Of a stretch of 36,650 bases of DNA, positions 15,773 through 22,473 are shown piece after piece. The notes below the pieces were generated by a model. That model searched no databases, was not told where the DNA came from, and worked only from the letters and a program-made list of their open reading frames with translations. A program made the translations under genes and the position numbers. The stretch covers positions 1 to 36,650 of the forward strand of contig CALXGG010000009.1 of NCBI GenBank assembly GCA_944387785.1. Reading direction: 5' to 3'. Position 1 is the stretch's first letter. Each line of letters starts with the position of its first letter. The DNA is from an uncultured Oscillospiraceae bacterium (GTDB lineage Bacteria > Bacillota > Clostridia > Oscillospirales > Oscillospiraceae).

Positions 15773-16525
15773 ATGAAACTCATTTCCTGGAACGTCAACG
15801 GCCTGCGCGCCTGCCTGCAGAAGGGCTTCCTGGACTTCTGCCGGGAGGCGGGGGCCGACGTCTACTGCCTGCAGGAGACCAAGCTCCAGCCGGGCCAGGC
15901 GGAGGTGGACCTGCCCGGCTACCACATGTACTGGAACTACGCCGACAAGAAGGGCTACTCCGGCACCGCCGTCTTTACCCGTGAGGAGCCCCTCTCCGTG
16001 GCCTACGGCTTCGGCGACGACCTCCATCGCCACGAGGGGCGGGTCATCACCGCCGAATACCCGGATTTCTACCTGGTGTGCTGCTACACCCCCAACGCCC
16101 AGGACGGCCTCAAGCGCATCGACTACCGGATGCGGTGGGAGGACGACTTCCGGGCCTACCTCCTGGCGCTGGACGCCGTCAAGCCGGTGGTCCTCTGCGG
16201 GGACCTGAACGTGGCCCACCAGGAGATCGACCTGAAGAACCCGGGCCCCAACCGGGGCAGCGCCGGCTTTTCCGACCAGGAGCGCGAAAAGATGACGGAG
16301 CTCCTGGCCGCCGGCTTCGTGGACTCCTTCCGCAGCCTGTACCCCGACCGCACCGGGGCGTACAGCTGGTGGAGCTACCGCTTCAACGCCCGGAAGAACA
16401 ACGCCGGGTGGCGCATCGACTACTTCATCGTCTCCCGGCGGCTGGCCGGCCGCATCGCCGGGGCCGGCATCCTCTCCGAGGTCTACGGCAGCGACCACTG
16501 CCCGGTGTCCCTGGAGCTGAGCTAA
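15773..16525 (+). CDS. xth: Exodeoxyribonuclease III / AP endonuclease
   Basis: 250 residues of the EEP (exonuclease-endonuclease-phosphatase) fold. It incises abasic sites and digests DNA 3'-5' in base-excision repair. Catalytic positions visible: N7 (WNVNGLR), E35 (LQETKLQ), D144 and N146 (GDLNVAH), and the D241-H242 pair (SDHCPV). ATG at 15773 with AAAGGAGAAG upstream; the frame is open further 5' but covers the divergent promoters. It ends at a terminator shared with rpsT. Confidence 0.96.
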   Translation: MKLISWNVNGLRACLQKGFLDFCREAGADVYCLQETKLQPGQAEVDLPGYHMYWNYADKKGYSGTAVFTREEPLSVAYGFGDDLHRHEGRVITAEYPDFYLVCCYTPNAQDGLKRIDYRMRWEDDFRAYLLALDAVKPVVLCGDLNVAHQEIDLKNPGPNRGSAGFSDQEREKMTELLAAGFVDSFRSLYPDRTGAYSWWSYRFNARKNNAGWRIDYFIVSRRLAGRIAGAGILSEVYGSDHCPVSLELS

Positions 16526-16530
16526 CGGAA

Positions 16531-16560
16531 AAGGGCCGTCCCCGGATGGGGACGGCCCTT
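16531..16560. terminator. Bidirectional terminator, xth/rpsT
   Basis: Perfect 13-bp stem AAGGGCCGTCCCC / GGGGACGGCCCTT with GGAT loop. Plus-strand tail is CTGGTTT. It separates convergent genes. Confidence 0.75.
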
Positions 16561-16579
16561 CTGGTTTGCTCTGTCAAAA

Positions 16580-16843
16580 TCAGCCGACGCTGTTGAGCTT
16601 CAGGGTCATGGCGCTCTTCTTGTGAGCGGCATTGTTCTTGTGCAGAATGCCCTTGGCAGCGGCCTTATCCACGGCCTTGACTGCGACCTTGTACGCGCCC
16701 TCGGCCTCGGTGCGATTGCCTTCGGCGGCAGCGACCTCAAACTTCTTGACAGCGGTCTTCATGGCGGAACGCTCGGCCTTGTTGCGGGCATTGCGCGCCT
16801 CAGCCACCAGCACGCGCTTCTTGGCGGACTTAATATTCGGCAA
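16580..16843 (-). CDS. rpsT: 30S ribosomal protein S20
   Basis: 87 residues, lysine/arginine-rich, starting MPNIKSAKKR as in other bacteria. It binds 16S rRNA in the 30S body. I place the start at the TTG at 16843: GGAGGAGG ends 8 nt upstream and the protein then begins exactly like known S20. An in-frame GTG at 16852 overlaps the ribosome-binding site and would add three residues. E. coli rpsT also uses UUG, tied to translational autoregulation, so the rare start is probably meaningful. Downstream on the other strand, gpr follows the conserved rpsT-gpr neighbourhood. Confidence 0.95.
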   Translation of the reverse strand: MPNIKSAKKRVLVAEARNARNKAERSAMKTAVKKFEVAAAEGNRTEAEGAYKVAVKAVDKAAAKGILHKNNAAHKKSAMTLKLNSVG

Positions 16844-16906
16844 ACCAAACACCTCCTCCAGTGGGATCTATGGGACAGCCCTTGCGTCTACCCCACGCAG
16901 AAATGT

Positions 16907-16935
16907 ATTTTACCATGGTCTTTTCAAAATTGCAA
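16907..16935 (-). promoter_or_regulatory. rpsT promoter
   Basis: Minus strand: TTGCAA (16935-16930), 17-nt spacer, TAAAAT (16912-16907), TGG extended -10. The leader of about 55 nt before the UUG contains short inverted segments that might bind S20, but this is not demonstrable here. Confidence 0.65.
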
Positions 16936-16965
16936 GGGATTTTTTCATTTTTTTCAAACTTTTCC

Positions 16966-16994
16966 GCATATTTTCCCTGTCCGGGGACAGAATA
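16966..16994 (+). promoter_or_regulatory. Candidate sigma-G/F promoter of gpr
   Basis: GCATA (16966-16970), 17 nt, CAGAATA (16988-16994), resembling forespore sigma promoters. It is 49 nt before the gpr start. gpr is forespore-expressed in Bacillus. Confidence 0.45.
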
Positions 16995-17043
16995 GGGAAG
17001 AACTACCACATTTTGTGTCCTGAAAGGCGGGGTATCACAAATT

Positions 17044-17931
17044 ATGCTGACCATACGCACCGATCTGGCGGCGGAGGCCCACCAGCTGTGGCGGCGGCGG
17101 GCCGGGGAAACCACCGCCCTGCCCGGCGTGGCCGCCGGGGAGGAGGTCCTGGAGGGCCTGCCCGTCACCCGCGTGGAGATCCTGGACCAGGAGGGGGCCC
17201 GGGCCCTGGGCAAGCCCGTGGGGCGGTATTACACCCTGGACGTATCCGCCCTGTGGCGCAGGGAGGAGGAGGCCCCCCGGCGCTGCGCCCGGGCGGCGGC
17301 GGCCCTGCTCAGGCCCCTGCTGCCGGAGGAGGGCCTGGTGCTGGCGGCGGGCCTGGGGAACCGGTCCATGACCCCCGACGCCCTGGGGCCCCTTACCGCC
17401 GGGCAGCTGCTGGTGACCCGGCACCTGGGGGAGGCCCTGCCGGGGCTGCGGCCGGTGGCGGCCCTGGCCGCCGGGGTGCTGGGGGACACCGGGCTGGAGG
17501 CCGCCGAGTGGATCCGGGGGGCGGCGGAGCGGATCCGGCCCGCCGCCGTGGTGGCGGTGGACGCCCTGGCCGCCGGGGACCTGGAGCGGCTGTGCGCCTC
17601 CGTCCAGATCTCCGACGCCGGCCTGATCCCCGGCAGCGGCGTGGGCAACCACCGCAAGGCCCTGACGGAGGAGGTGCTGGGGGCGCCGGTGATCTCCGTG
17701 GGGGTGCCCACGGTGGTGGACGCCGCCACGGTGGCGGTCCACATCCTGGAGGAGGCGGGGCGGCCCCCGGAGGACTGCGCCGCCCTCCACGGCCGGGGCG
17801 CCAGGCTCTTCGTCACCCCCGACGCCATCGACCGCCAGGTCCGGGAGCTGGCCGCCGTCCTGGCCCGGGGCCTCAGCCTGGCCCTCCAGCCGGAGCTGGC
17901 CTATGAGGACCTGGAGGCCCTCCTGGCCTGA
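17044..17931 (+). CDS. gpr: Germination protease GPR
   Basis: 295 residues. GPR is made as a zymogen in the forespore and, on germination, cleaves small acid-soluble spore proteins. Diagnostic segments are RTDLAAEA near the N-terminus, AAGLGNRSMTPDALGP (about residues 100-115) and SDAGLIPGSGVGNHRKAL (about 193-210). It is shorter than Bacillus GPR (about 370) but in the range seen in Clostridia. The ribosome-binding site is weak (GGCGGGG, rather far from ATG). In Bacillus gpr is followed by spoIIP; here repeat element D/E and a HAD gene intervene, with spoIIP at 20318. Confidence 0.94.
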   Translation: MLTIRTDLAAEAHQLWRRRAGETTALPGVAAGEEVLEGLPVTRVEILDQEGARALGKPVGRYYTLDVSALWRREEEAPRRCARAAAALLRPLLPEEGLVLAAGLGNRSMTPDALGPLTAGQLLVTRHLGEALPGLRPVAALAAGVLGDTGLEAAEWIRGAAERIRPAAVVAVDALAAGDLERLCASVQISDAGLIPGSGVGNHRKALTEEVLGAPVISVGVPTVVDAATVAVHILEEAGRPPEDCAALHGRGARLFVTPDAIDRQVRELAAVLARGLSLALQPELAYEDLEALLA

Positions 17932-18107
17932 AGCAGGGGCTGCCCGCCCCCAACCCCCGGGCCTGTGGTCAGGGGCTACGCGCCCCCGCGCCCCGCGGTT
18001 CCTTTGCCCTCGGCGGCAAAGGAACCAAAACGCCGCCGGGGACACCCCGGACCCCGCCTTTGCCCAATCGGACGCCTGCAAAACTCCCCTGCGCAGCCAC
18101 TGAGACT

Positions 18108-18326
18108 TCACGGCGTTTTTGCTGCGTCATCGCAGTCAGCGGGGCCGTCGAGAGGCCCCTGCCAATATATGGGCAATCCCTGCCTTTCCAGACTCCGGAG
18201 CACCAGCCGACGCACATAACCTGGCACAGAACAGCCCTCTTTTTCCGCCAATAAAACCAGCTGCCGTTGGGCAGCGCAAGGTATGGTAAAAGTGATTTTC
18301 CGACGAGAAATTTTTGAGACTGCCAT
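18108..18326 (-). CDS. Small ribbon-helix-helix-like protein (element cargo)
   Basis: 72 residues, not confidently assigned. KITFTIP near residues 10-16 could be the beta strand, and two predicted helices (AQRQLVLLAEKEG, then VPGYVRRLVLRSLER) follow, the order of an Arc/CopG-type ribbon-helix-helix DNA-binding protein. ATG at 18326 with GAGGTG upstream. The stop codon lies 4 nt from box B of the element, so it is tightly packed inside. Divergent from the XRE gene; both start sites share the sequence GGTGATACGATG, making an inverted repeat. Could be a regulator of the element or simply cargo. Confidence 0.65.
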   Translation of the reverse strand: MAVSKISRRKITFTIPCAAQRQLVLLAEKEGCSVPGYVRRLVLRSLERQGLPIYWQGPLDGPADCDDAAKTP

Positions 18327-18419
18327 CGTATCACCTCAACCTGCATTTTAGATAAATTTTATCTAAAATGCAATAGACAGATTTTATCTGGGGTATCCTC
18401 TTCCTGGGGTGATACGATG
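18324..18419. promoter_or_regulatory. Divergent operator region with 31-bp perfect palindrome
   Basis: The region between the two cargo genes is AT-rich. A perfect palindrome with 15-bp arms TGCATTTTAGATAAA around one central base spans 18342-18372. A second, shorter palindrome CAGAT-TTT-ATCTG lies at 18378-18390 and shares the ATCT half-site. CATCGTATCACC (18324-18335) and GGTGATACGATG (18408-18419) form an outer inverted repeat covering both translation starts. This looks like an autoregulated control region for a dimeric repressor, most simply the XRE protein. Confidence 0.75.
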
Positions 18420-18638
18420 AACACACGGATCAGAGCCATCCGGGAGGACCGCGACCTGTCTCAGAAGATGGTGGCTGAAGCTATTGGGATAACCCAGCGA
18501 AAATACAGCTATCTGGAAACTGGGACACAACAATGGACAGATGAACTTTTAGTGCGCCTGGCGGCCTACTACAATACCAGCGTGGATTATCTTCTCTGCC
18601 TCACAGATGACCCCTCTCCCCGCAGAGATAAGAAGTAA
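18417..18638 (+). CDS. Cro/C1-type HTH regulator (element cargo)
   Basis: 73 residues, essentially one XRE helix-turn-helix domain: IRAIREDRDLSQKMVAEAIG leads into ITQRKYSYLETG (recognition region about residues 17-38), ending YYNTSVDYLLCLTDDP as in many clostridial HTH proteins. ATG at 18417 with GGGGTG upstream. Its codon and base composition (more A/T) differs from neighbouring chromosomal genes, as does the promoter region, consistent with acquired DNA. A hairpin overlaps its stop. Probably represses the divergent pair through the adjacent palindromes (inference). Confidence 0.88.
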   Translation: MNTRIRAIREDRDLSQKMVAEAIGITQRKYSYLETGTQQWTDELLVRLAAYYNTSVDYLLCLTDDPSPRRDKK

Positions 18639-18667
18639 CAGCGGTTCCTTCCGGGGCCGCTGTTCTT
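18637..18667 (+). terminator. Terminator of the cargo XRE gene
   Basis: AACAGCGG (18637-18644) pairs with CCGCTGTT (18657-18664), followed by CTTCT; it overlaps the stop codon. The rest of the 18639-19060 gap is the right part of element D/E plus the flank block. Confidence 0.55.
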
Positions 18668-18919
18668 CTATGCCATACTCCCGGCACGAGGGCCGTCAGG
18701 CGAAGTGCGCAAAGCACCGCACCGGTCACGAGGGGGCCAGCGGCCTAATGGAGATTCAGTGGCTGCCCGGTTTCAAGTCTGCTGGTGACCGATTGGGCAA
18801 AAGAGCGAGGGTCCAGCCCGAAGGGGGCTGGCGCCCTTTTGGGTACTTTTCCGGCGAGGGAAAAGTCCCCCGCCGGAGGCAGCCGTGGGGTACAGGGGCG
18901 CATAGCCCTCGTTGGAAAG

Positions 18920-19022
18920 GCCCGGGCCCCGGGGGCGGAGCCCCCTGCTGCGCTCCCGCCCGCTCGGTGGCAGGCTCATCCTTCCTATATCGGCTGGACG
19001 CATCCGCTCAGCCGGCGCAGGG
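18920..19022. repeat. Outer flank block shared with element B
   Basis: GGCCCCGGGGGCGGAGCCCC is followed by GCTGCGCTCCCGCCCGCTCG and then GG-N-CATCC-N-CCTATAT-N-GGCTGGACGC and CGGCGCA. The same order with scattered substitutions occurs at about 29653-29682 and 29787-29860, next to element B. It lies outside the outer hairpin in both cases, so the repeated unit may extend beyond the hairpins. Confidence 0.55.
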
Positions 19023-19044
19023 GGCCCACAGCCTCCAAAAGAAA

Positions 19045-19070
19045 GAAAAAAGAGGGCTTTTCAGCCCTCT
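19045..19070 (-). terminator. HAD gene terminator overlapping its stop codon
   Basis: On the minus strand AGAGGGCT (19070-19063), GAAA loop, AGCCCTCT (19058-19051), then a run of six T. The stop codon TGA (19063-19061) lies partly in the stem. Confidence 0.85.
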
Positions 19071-19903
19071 TTTTCCACTCTCTCGATGATCTCCCCGATG
19101 GCCCCCTCCAGGCAGTGGCACACCACCTCGGCACCGGAGGAGAGCACCTCCGGCACCGCGTTGGCGGGGCAGAAGGCCCGGTCCGCCGCCGAGAGCATGG
19201 GCAGGTCGTTGAGGTGGTCCCCGGCGCACAGCAGGGTGCGGCAGCCCAGCGCCTCCTTCAGCCGCAGGGCCATCTCCCCCTTGTTGGCCCCCTTGGCCGT
19301 CAGCTCCAGCAACTCCCCGCTGGAGAAGATCAGCTCGTAATACGCCGTCAGGCCCTCCGCCGCCATGGCGGCGCGCAGGGCCTCCAGCTCCGCCGTCTCC
19401 CCCACGAACAGGGCCTTCACCAGGGGCCGGGGCAGGGCCTCCGCCTCCAGCGCCGCCGCCTCCTCGTACCGGGCCCCGGTGAGCTTGGCGTGGCGCTGGT
19501 TCCAGGCCGTGGGCCGGTAGACCAGGACAAAATCGTCATCCGGGTACAGCTCCACCGCTACGGACGGGAACCGCTCCGCCATGGCGGCGATGTGGGCCGG
19601 GGCGCAGTCCGGCAGGAAATTCTTCACCACATACCGCTCCGCCTCCAGGTCGTAGATGGCCCCGCCGTTGTCCACGATGATGGGGGCGTTCATGGGCACC
19701 TCGTGGGCGTGGCGGCGGAAGGCCTCCAGGGCCCGGCCGGTGGCCACCGCGAAGCGCCCTCCCTCCGCCATCCAGCGGCGGATGGCCTCCAGGTTCCGCC
19801 GGCTCATGGGGGGCCGGGCCGTCCCGTCCCGCAGGGCCTCCTCCGTATAGAGAAGGGTGTTGTCGTAATCGCTCAGCAGCAGCATGCCGTCAAATCGTCC
19901 CAT
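19061..19903 (-). CDS. Cof-type HAD-IIB family sugar-phosphate/phosphatase-like hydrolase
   Basis: 280 residues. HAD motif I is DYDNTLL (D12, D14), motif II region VATGR (53-57), the motif III lysine is K208 (ANKGE), and motif IV is GDHLNDLPML (D229, D233), with a IIB cap between. Such enzymes dephosphorylate sugar phosphates, PLP or FMN precursors; the substrate is not predictable. I use the ATG at 19903 with GGAGGACGGT upstream; the frame is open further 5' but through non-coding purine-rich DNA, and a second ATG at 19885 is possible. It sits between gpr and spoIIP. Confidence 0.92.
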   Translation of the reverse strand: MGRFDGMLLLSDYDNTLLYTEEALRDGTARPPMSRRNLEAIRRWMAEGGRFAVATGRALEAFRRHAHEVPMNAPIIVDNGGAIYDLEAERYVVKNFLPDCAPAHIAAMAERFPSVAVELYPDDDFVLVYRPTAWNQRHAKLTGARYEEAAALEAEALPRPLVKALFVGETAELEALRAAMAAEGLTAYYELIFSSGELLELTAKGANKGEMALRLKEALGCRTLLCAGDHLNDLPMLSAADRAFCPANAVPEVLSSGAEVVCHCLEGAIGEIIERVEKEG

Positions 19904-19938
19904 ACCGTCCTCCGCCTCCGAAAACTGGTCTTTCCCCC

Positions 19939-19967
19939 ATGATACAACCTTTCCCGCCGGTTTGCAA
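19939..19967 (-). promoter_or_regulatory. HAD gene promoter
   Basis: Minus strand: TTGCAA (19967-19962), 17-nt spacer, TATCAT (19944-19939), 36 nt before the ATG. Confidence 0.6.
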
Positions 19968-19969
19968 TC

Positions 19970-20256
19970 GCCAAAAAGAGGGACAGCCCCGGCGGGGGGA
20001 CGGAACTCCGGGCGGGCGGGGAGCAGGCCCCGGCCCGGGAAACGGCGGGAAAACGGCTCCCCTGGCGAAGAGCGGACGGCGGCGGGATCCGGGCGGGGGA
20101 GGGACCCGGAGGAACGCTCGCAGAGCAAAAAAGCGGAGAGGGAGGGGTGCAGGGAAAACACGGGCGAAAGGCGGCGGGAGGAGACGCCCGGGGAAAACGC
20201 CGCCGGGCAAAAAGCCGGCGGGCGGGGGATGCGGGGGAGGCCCGGGGCGGAAAGGG
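19970..20256. other. Purine-rich non-coding tract upstream of spoIIP
   Basis: About 285 bp whose plus strand is dominated by G and A, with runs such as GGCGGGGGAGGGACCCGGAG. Frames across it are open but encode low-complexity Arg/Gly-rich sequence with no ribosome-binding sites, so I do not call a gene. Nothing else recognised apart from the HAD promoter at its left end and the spoIIP promoter at its right end. Confidence 0.5.
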
Positions 20257-20285
20257 GCATATCCGGGACAGGCGGGGCATATGCT
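20257..20285 (+). promoter_or_regulatory. Candidate sigma-E promoter of spoIIP
   Basis: GCATATC (20257-20263), 14-nt spacer, CATATGCT (20278-20285), compared with the mother-cell sigma-E pattern of an ATATT-type -35 and CATACAMT -10. It is 32 nt before the ATG. Bacillus spoIIP is sigma-E dependent. Confidence 0.5.
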
Positions 20286-20317
20286 GGGACATGCTTCTAC
20301 GAAAGGACGGCGTACCT

Positions 20318-21490
20318 ATGACGATCCAACGCAGGCCCCGGCCCCAGCGGCGCCGGCGGCTCACGGCATTGCTCCTGGCGGCGGCCATCCCCTGGCTGGC
20401 GGCGGTGACCGCCGCCAGCGACACCGGCCGGGCGGCCCTGGGGGCCATCGGGCGGCAGGGGGCCCTGGCCCTGGACATTTTCCGCGGACAGCTGCTGGAC
20501 GGCCGGGAGGAGGACGCCCTGCCCGCCGCCGTATCCCTGGCCATCGGCCAGAGCCCGGTGCTGCTGGCGGGCCGGGAGGAGGTCCTGGACCTGCGCCGCA
20601 GCCAGGAGGAGGACGGCCCCGGCGGCCAGGAGGCCCAGGAGGAGCAGGTGCCCATCACCGAGACCCCGGAGGAGCCCGCCGCGCCCCTGGTGTTCGCCGA
20701 CAACGGCGTCACCGCCCGGACCCTGGTGCCCACCTCCACGGAGGGCTACATCGTCGCCGGGGACGTGTACATCACCAACACCTCCGACAACACCTTCGAC
20801 GCCTCCCTCTTTGACGGCGCCTTTGCCGCCCGGCTGCCGGAGGAGGAGGGCCCCCAGGTCCTCATCGTACATACCCACGGCAGCGAGGCCTACACCATGC
20901 CCCCGGGGGAGGCGTATGAGGCCAGCGGCGAGTGCCGCACCACCGACTGCGCCTACAACGTGGTGCGGGTGGGGGACGAGCTGGCCGCCGCCCTGGAGGA
21001 GGCGGGCCTCAGCGTCCTCCACGACGCCACCCTCCACGACTACCCCCAGTACAGCGGGGCCTATGACCGCTCCCTGGCCACCATCGAGCGCTACCTGGAG
21101 CAGTACCCCACCATCTCCTTCGTGCTGGACATCCACCGGGACGCCATCTCCGACGGAGAGGGGAACATGTACAAAGTGGTCAGCAACGTGGCCGGCCTCA
21201 ACGCCGCCCAGATGACCTTCGTCATCGGCACCGACGGCGGCGGCCTGGAGCACCCCCACTGGCGGGAGAACCTGAAGCTGGCGGCGGCGGTGCAGCAAAA
21301 CCTCCTGGACGACTACCCCAGCCTCATGCGGCCCATCACCGTCCGCAACTCCCGGTACAACCAGCACGCCACCGCCGGCAGCCTCCTGGTGGAGATGGGC
21401 GCCGCCGGCAACTCCCTGGACGAGGCCCTCCTCTCCGCCCGGCTCCTGGGCCAGGCCCTGGCGGAGACCATCCTCTCTCACCAGGGGTGA
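20318..21490 (+). CDS. spoIIP: Stage II sporulation protein P (engulfment hydrolase)
   Basis: 390 residues. SpoIIP is a mother-cell membrane-anchored peptidoglycan amidase/endopeptidase that works with SpoIID and SpoIIM during engulfment. An Arg-rich N-terminus is followed by a transmembrane segment at residues 15-33, a low-complexity Glu/Pro linker (about 95-122) and the catalytic domain. Conserved elements are VLIVHTHGSEAY (H185, H187), DIHRDA (271-276) and LLVEMGAAGNS near the C-terminus. ATG at 20318 with GAAAGGA 10 nt upstream; an upstream in-frame ATG at 20291 lacks a site. Confidence 0.95.
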   Translation: MTIQRRPRPQRRRRLTALLLAAAIPWLAAVTAASDTGRAALGAIGRQGALALDIFRGQLLDGREEDALPAAVSLAIGQSPVLLAGREEVLDLRRSQEEDGPGGQEAQEEQVPITETPEEPAAPLVFADNGVTARTLVPTSTEGYIVAGDVYITNTSDNTFDASLFDGAFAARLPEEEGPQVLIVHTHGSEAYTMPPGEAYEASGECRTTDCAYNVVRVGDELAAALEEAGLSVLHDATLHDYPQYSGAYDRSLATIERYLEQYPTISFVLDIHRDAISDGEGNMYKVVSNVAGLNAAQMTFVIGTDGGGLEHPHWRENLKLAAAVQQNLLDDYPSLMRPITVRNSRYNQHATAGSLLVEMGAAGNSLDEALLSARLLGQALAETILSHQG

Positions 21491-21499
21491 GCGCAGAAA

Positions 21500-21533
21500 A
21501 ATCCCCCGGACTTTTCCACAAGTCCGGGGGATT
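21500..21533 (-). terminator. Terminator of the rpmH-jag operon (and spoIIP)
   Basis: A 14-bp perfect stem AATCCCCCGGACTT / AAGTCCGGGGGATT with a 6-nt loop. On the minus strand it is followed by TTTTCTG, so it best serves jag; the plus-strand tail is weaker. Genes converge here. Confidence 0.8.
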
Positions 21534-21552
21534 CTGTGCGCTATGTGGGGGA

Positions 21553-22464
21553 TCAGCCCTTCTTTTCCCGGTCGTAGGCCACGATGACCCGCCGGTTGGG
21601 CTCGGTGCCCATGGAGTAGGTGGTGACGTTTTCCACATCCTGCAAAGCGGTGTGGATCACATGGCGCTCGTAGGCGTTCATAGGCTCCAGGGTGACGTTG
21701 CGCTTGTACTTGATGACCTTGGCGGCCACCTTCCGGGCCAGGTGCTGGAGGCTCTGCTCCCGCTTGAGGCGGTAGTTCTCCGCGTCCACATGGATCCGCA
21801 CCCGCTTGTCGCTGCCCCGGTTGACGGAGTAGTTGGTGAGCTGCTGGATGGCGTCCAGGGTCTCCCCCCGGCGGCCGATGAGGGCCCCCAGCTTCTCCCC
21901 CTCCAGGATCACCTTGTAGCGGCCCTTCTCCGGCTGGTACACCGTCACCTGGGCGGCGGCGTCCATGTGCTGGAGCAGGCCCTCCAGGAAGGCGCGGACC
22001 TGGGCGGCCTTCTCGTCGTCGGCGCCGCAGGGCTCCCCCAGGTCCTCAGGCTCCGGCAGGGGCAGGTTCAGCTCCTCCTCGCCCTCCGTCTCCTTCCGCT
22101 GGGGCTTGTCCTTGTTCTTCTTCTTTTTCCGGGGGGCCTTGTCGGCCTTGGGGGCCTCGGGGGCCTTCTCCGCTTCCGGCTTCTCCGCCTTCCCGGCGGG
22201 CTTCGCTTCCGCCTTGGGGGCCTTGGGGGCCTCCGGCCGCTTTTCCGCCGGCTTGGGGGCGGGGGCCGGGGCCGGCTCCTCCTCCTCCAGGCCGTAGGTC
22301 ACGCGGACCTTGGCGGGGCTGGCGCCAATGCCGAAAAAGCCGGACTTGGCCCGCTCCAGGATCTCAACGGACACCTCGTCCCGGTCGAGGCCCAGCTGCG
22401 CCAGGGCGCGGCTGACGGCCTCCTCCTCGGTCTTGCCCGTCATGTCAAGATATTTCATGGCCAT
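21553..22464 (-). CDS. jag: RNA-binding protein Jag/KhpB (SpoIIIJ-associated)
   Basis: 303 residues: Jag-N domain (about 3-56), a long Ala/Pro/Lys/Glu linker (about 60-150), a KH domain with its GxxG loop at IGRRGE (196-201) and an R3H domain (R267, H271 in NAYERHVIH). Binds RNA and affects cell division and envelope in Firmicutes. The linker is longer than in Bacillus. ATG at 22464 follows AAAGGAG by 12 nt; an ATG two codons later is possible. Fourth follower of rpmH in the conserved rpmH-rnpA-yidD-yidC-jag order. Confidence 0.96.
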   Translation of the reverse strand: MAMKYLDMTGKTEEEAVSRALAQLGLDRDEVSVEILERAKSGFFGIGASPAKVRVTYGLEEEEPAPAPAPKPAEKRPEAPKAPKAEAKPAGKAEKPEAEKAPEAPKADKAPRKKKKNKDKPQRKETEGEEELNLPLPEPEDLGEPCGADDEKAAQVRAFLEGLLQHMDAAAQVTVYQPEKGRYKVILEGEKLGALIGRRGETLDAIQQLTNYSVNRGSDKRVRIHVDAENYRLKREQSLQHLARKVAAKVIKYKRNVTLEPMNAYERHVIHTALQDVENVTTYSMGTEPNRRVIVAYDREKKG

Positions 22465-22473
22465 ATCGGGTGT

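Larger units (their letters stand above)
17997..18870 (+). mobile_element. Hairpin-capped element with gene cargo, copy D/E
   Basis: Same architecture as copies A-C but 874 bp. Left end: outer hairpin 17997-18026 (GGTTCCTTTGCC / GGCAAAGGAACC), 9-nt linker, inner hairpin CCGGGG/CCCCGG (18036-18050), box A CCTTTGCCCAATCGG (18057-18071), box B GCAGCCACTGAG (18093-18104). Right end: box B' TTCAGTGGCTGC at about 18755, box A' CCGATTGGGCAAAAG (18789-18803), inner hairpin CCAGCCC/GGGCTGG (18813-18831), 9-nt linker, outer hairpin 18841-18870 with one mismatch. The core block of A-C is replaced by two divergent genes (18108-18638); the second conserved block is kept at about 18677-18762. Mobility is inferred, not shown; no transposase is present. 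Confidence 0.7.

Noticed and set aside
18108..18638. Toxin-antitoxin pair
   Set aside because: The two genes are divergent and both look like DNA-binding proteins; no toxin domain (RelE, HipA, Fic or PIN type) is visible.
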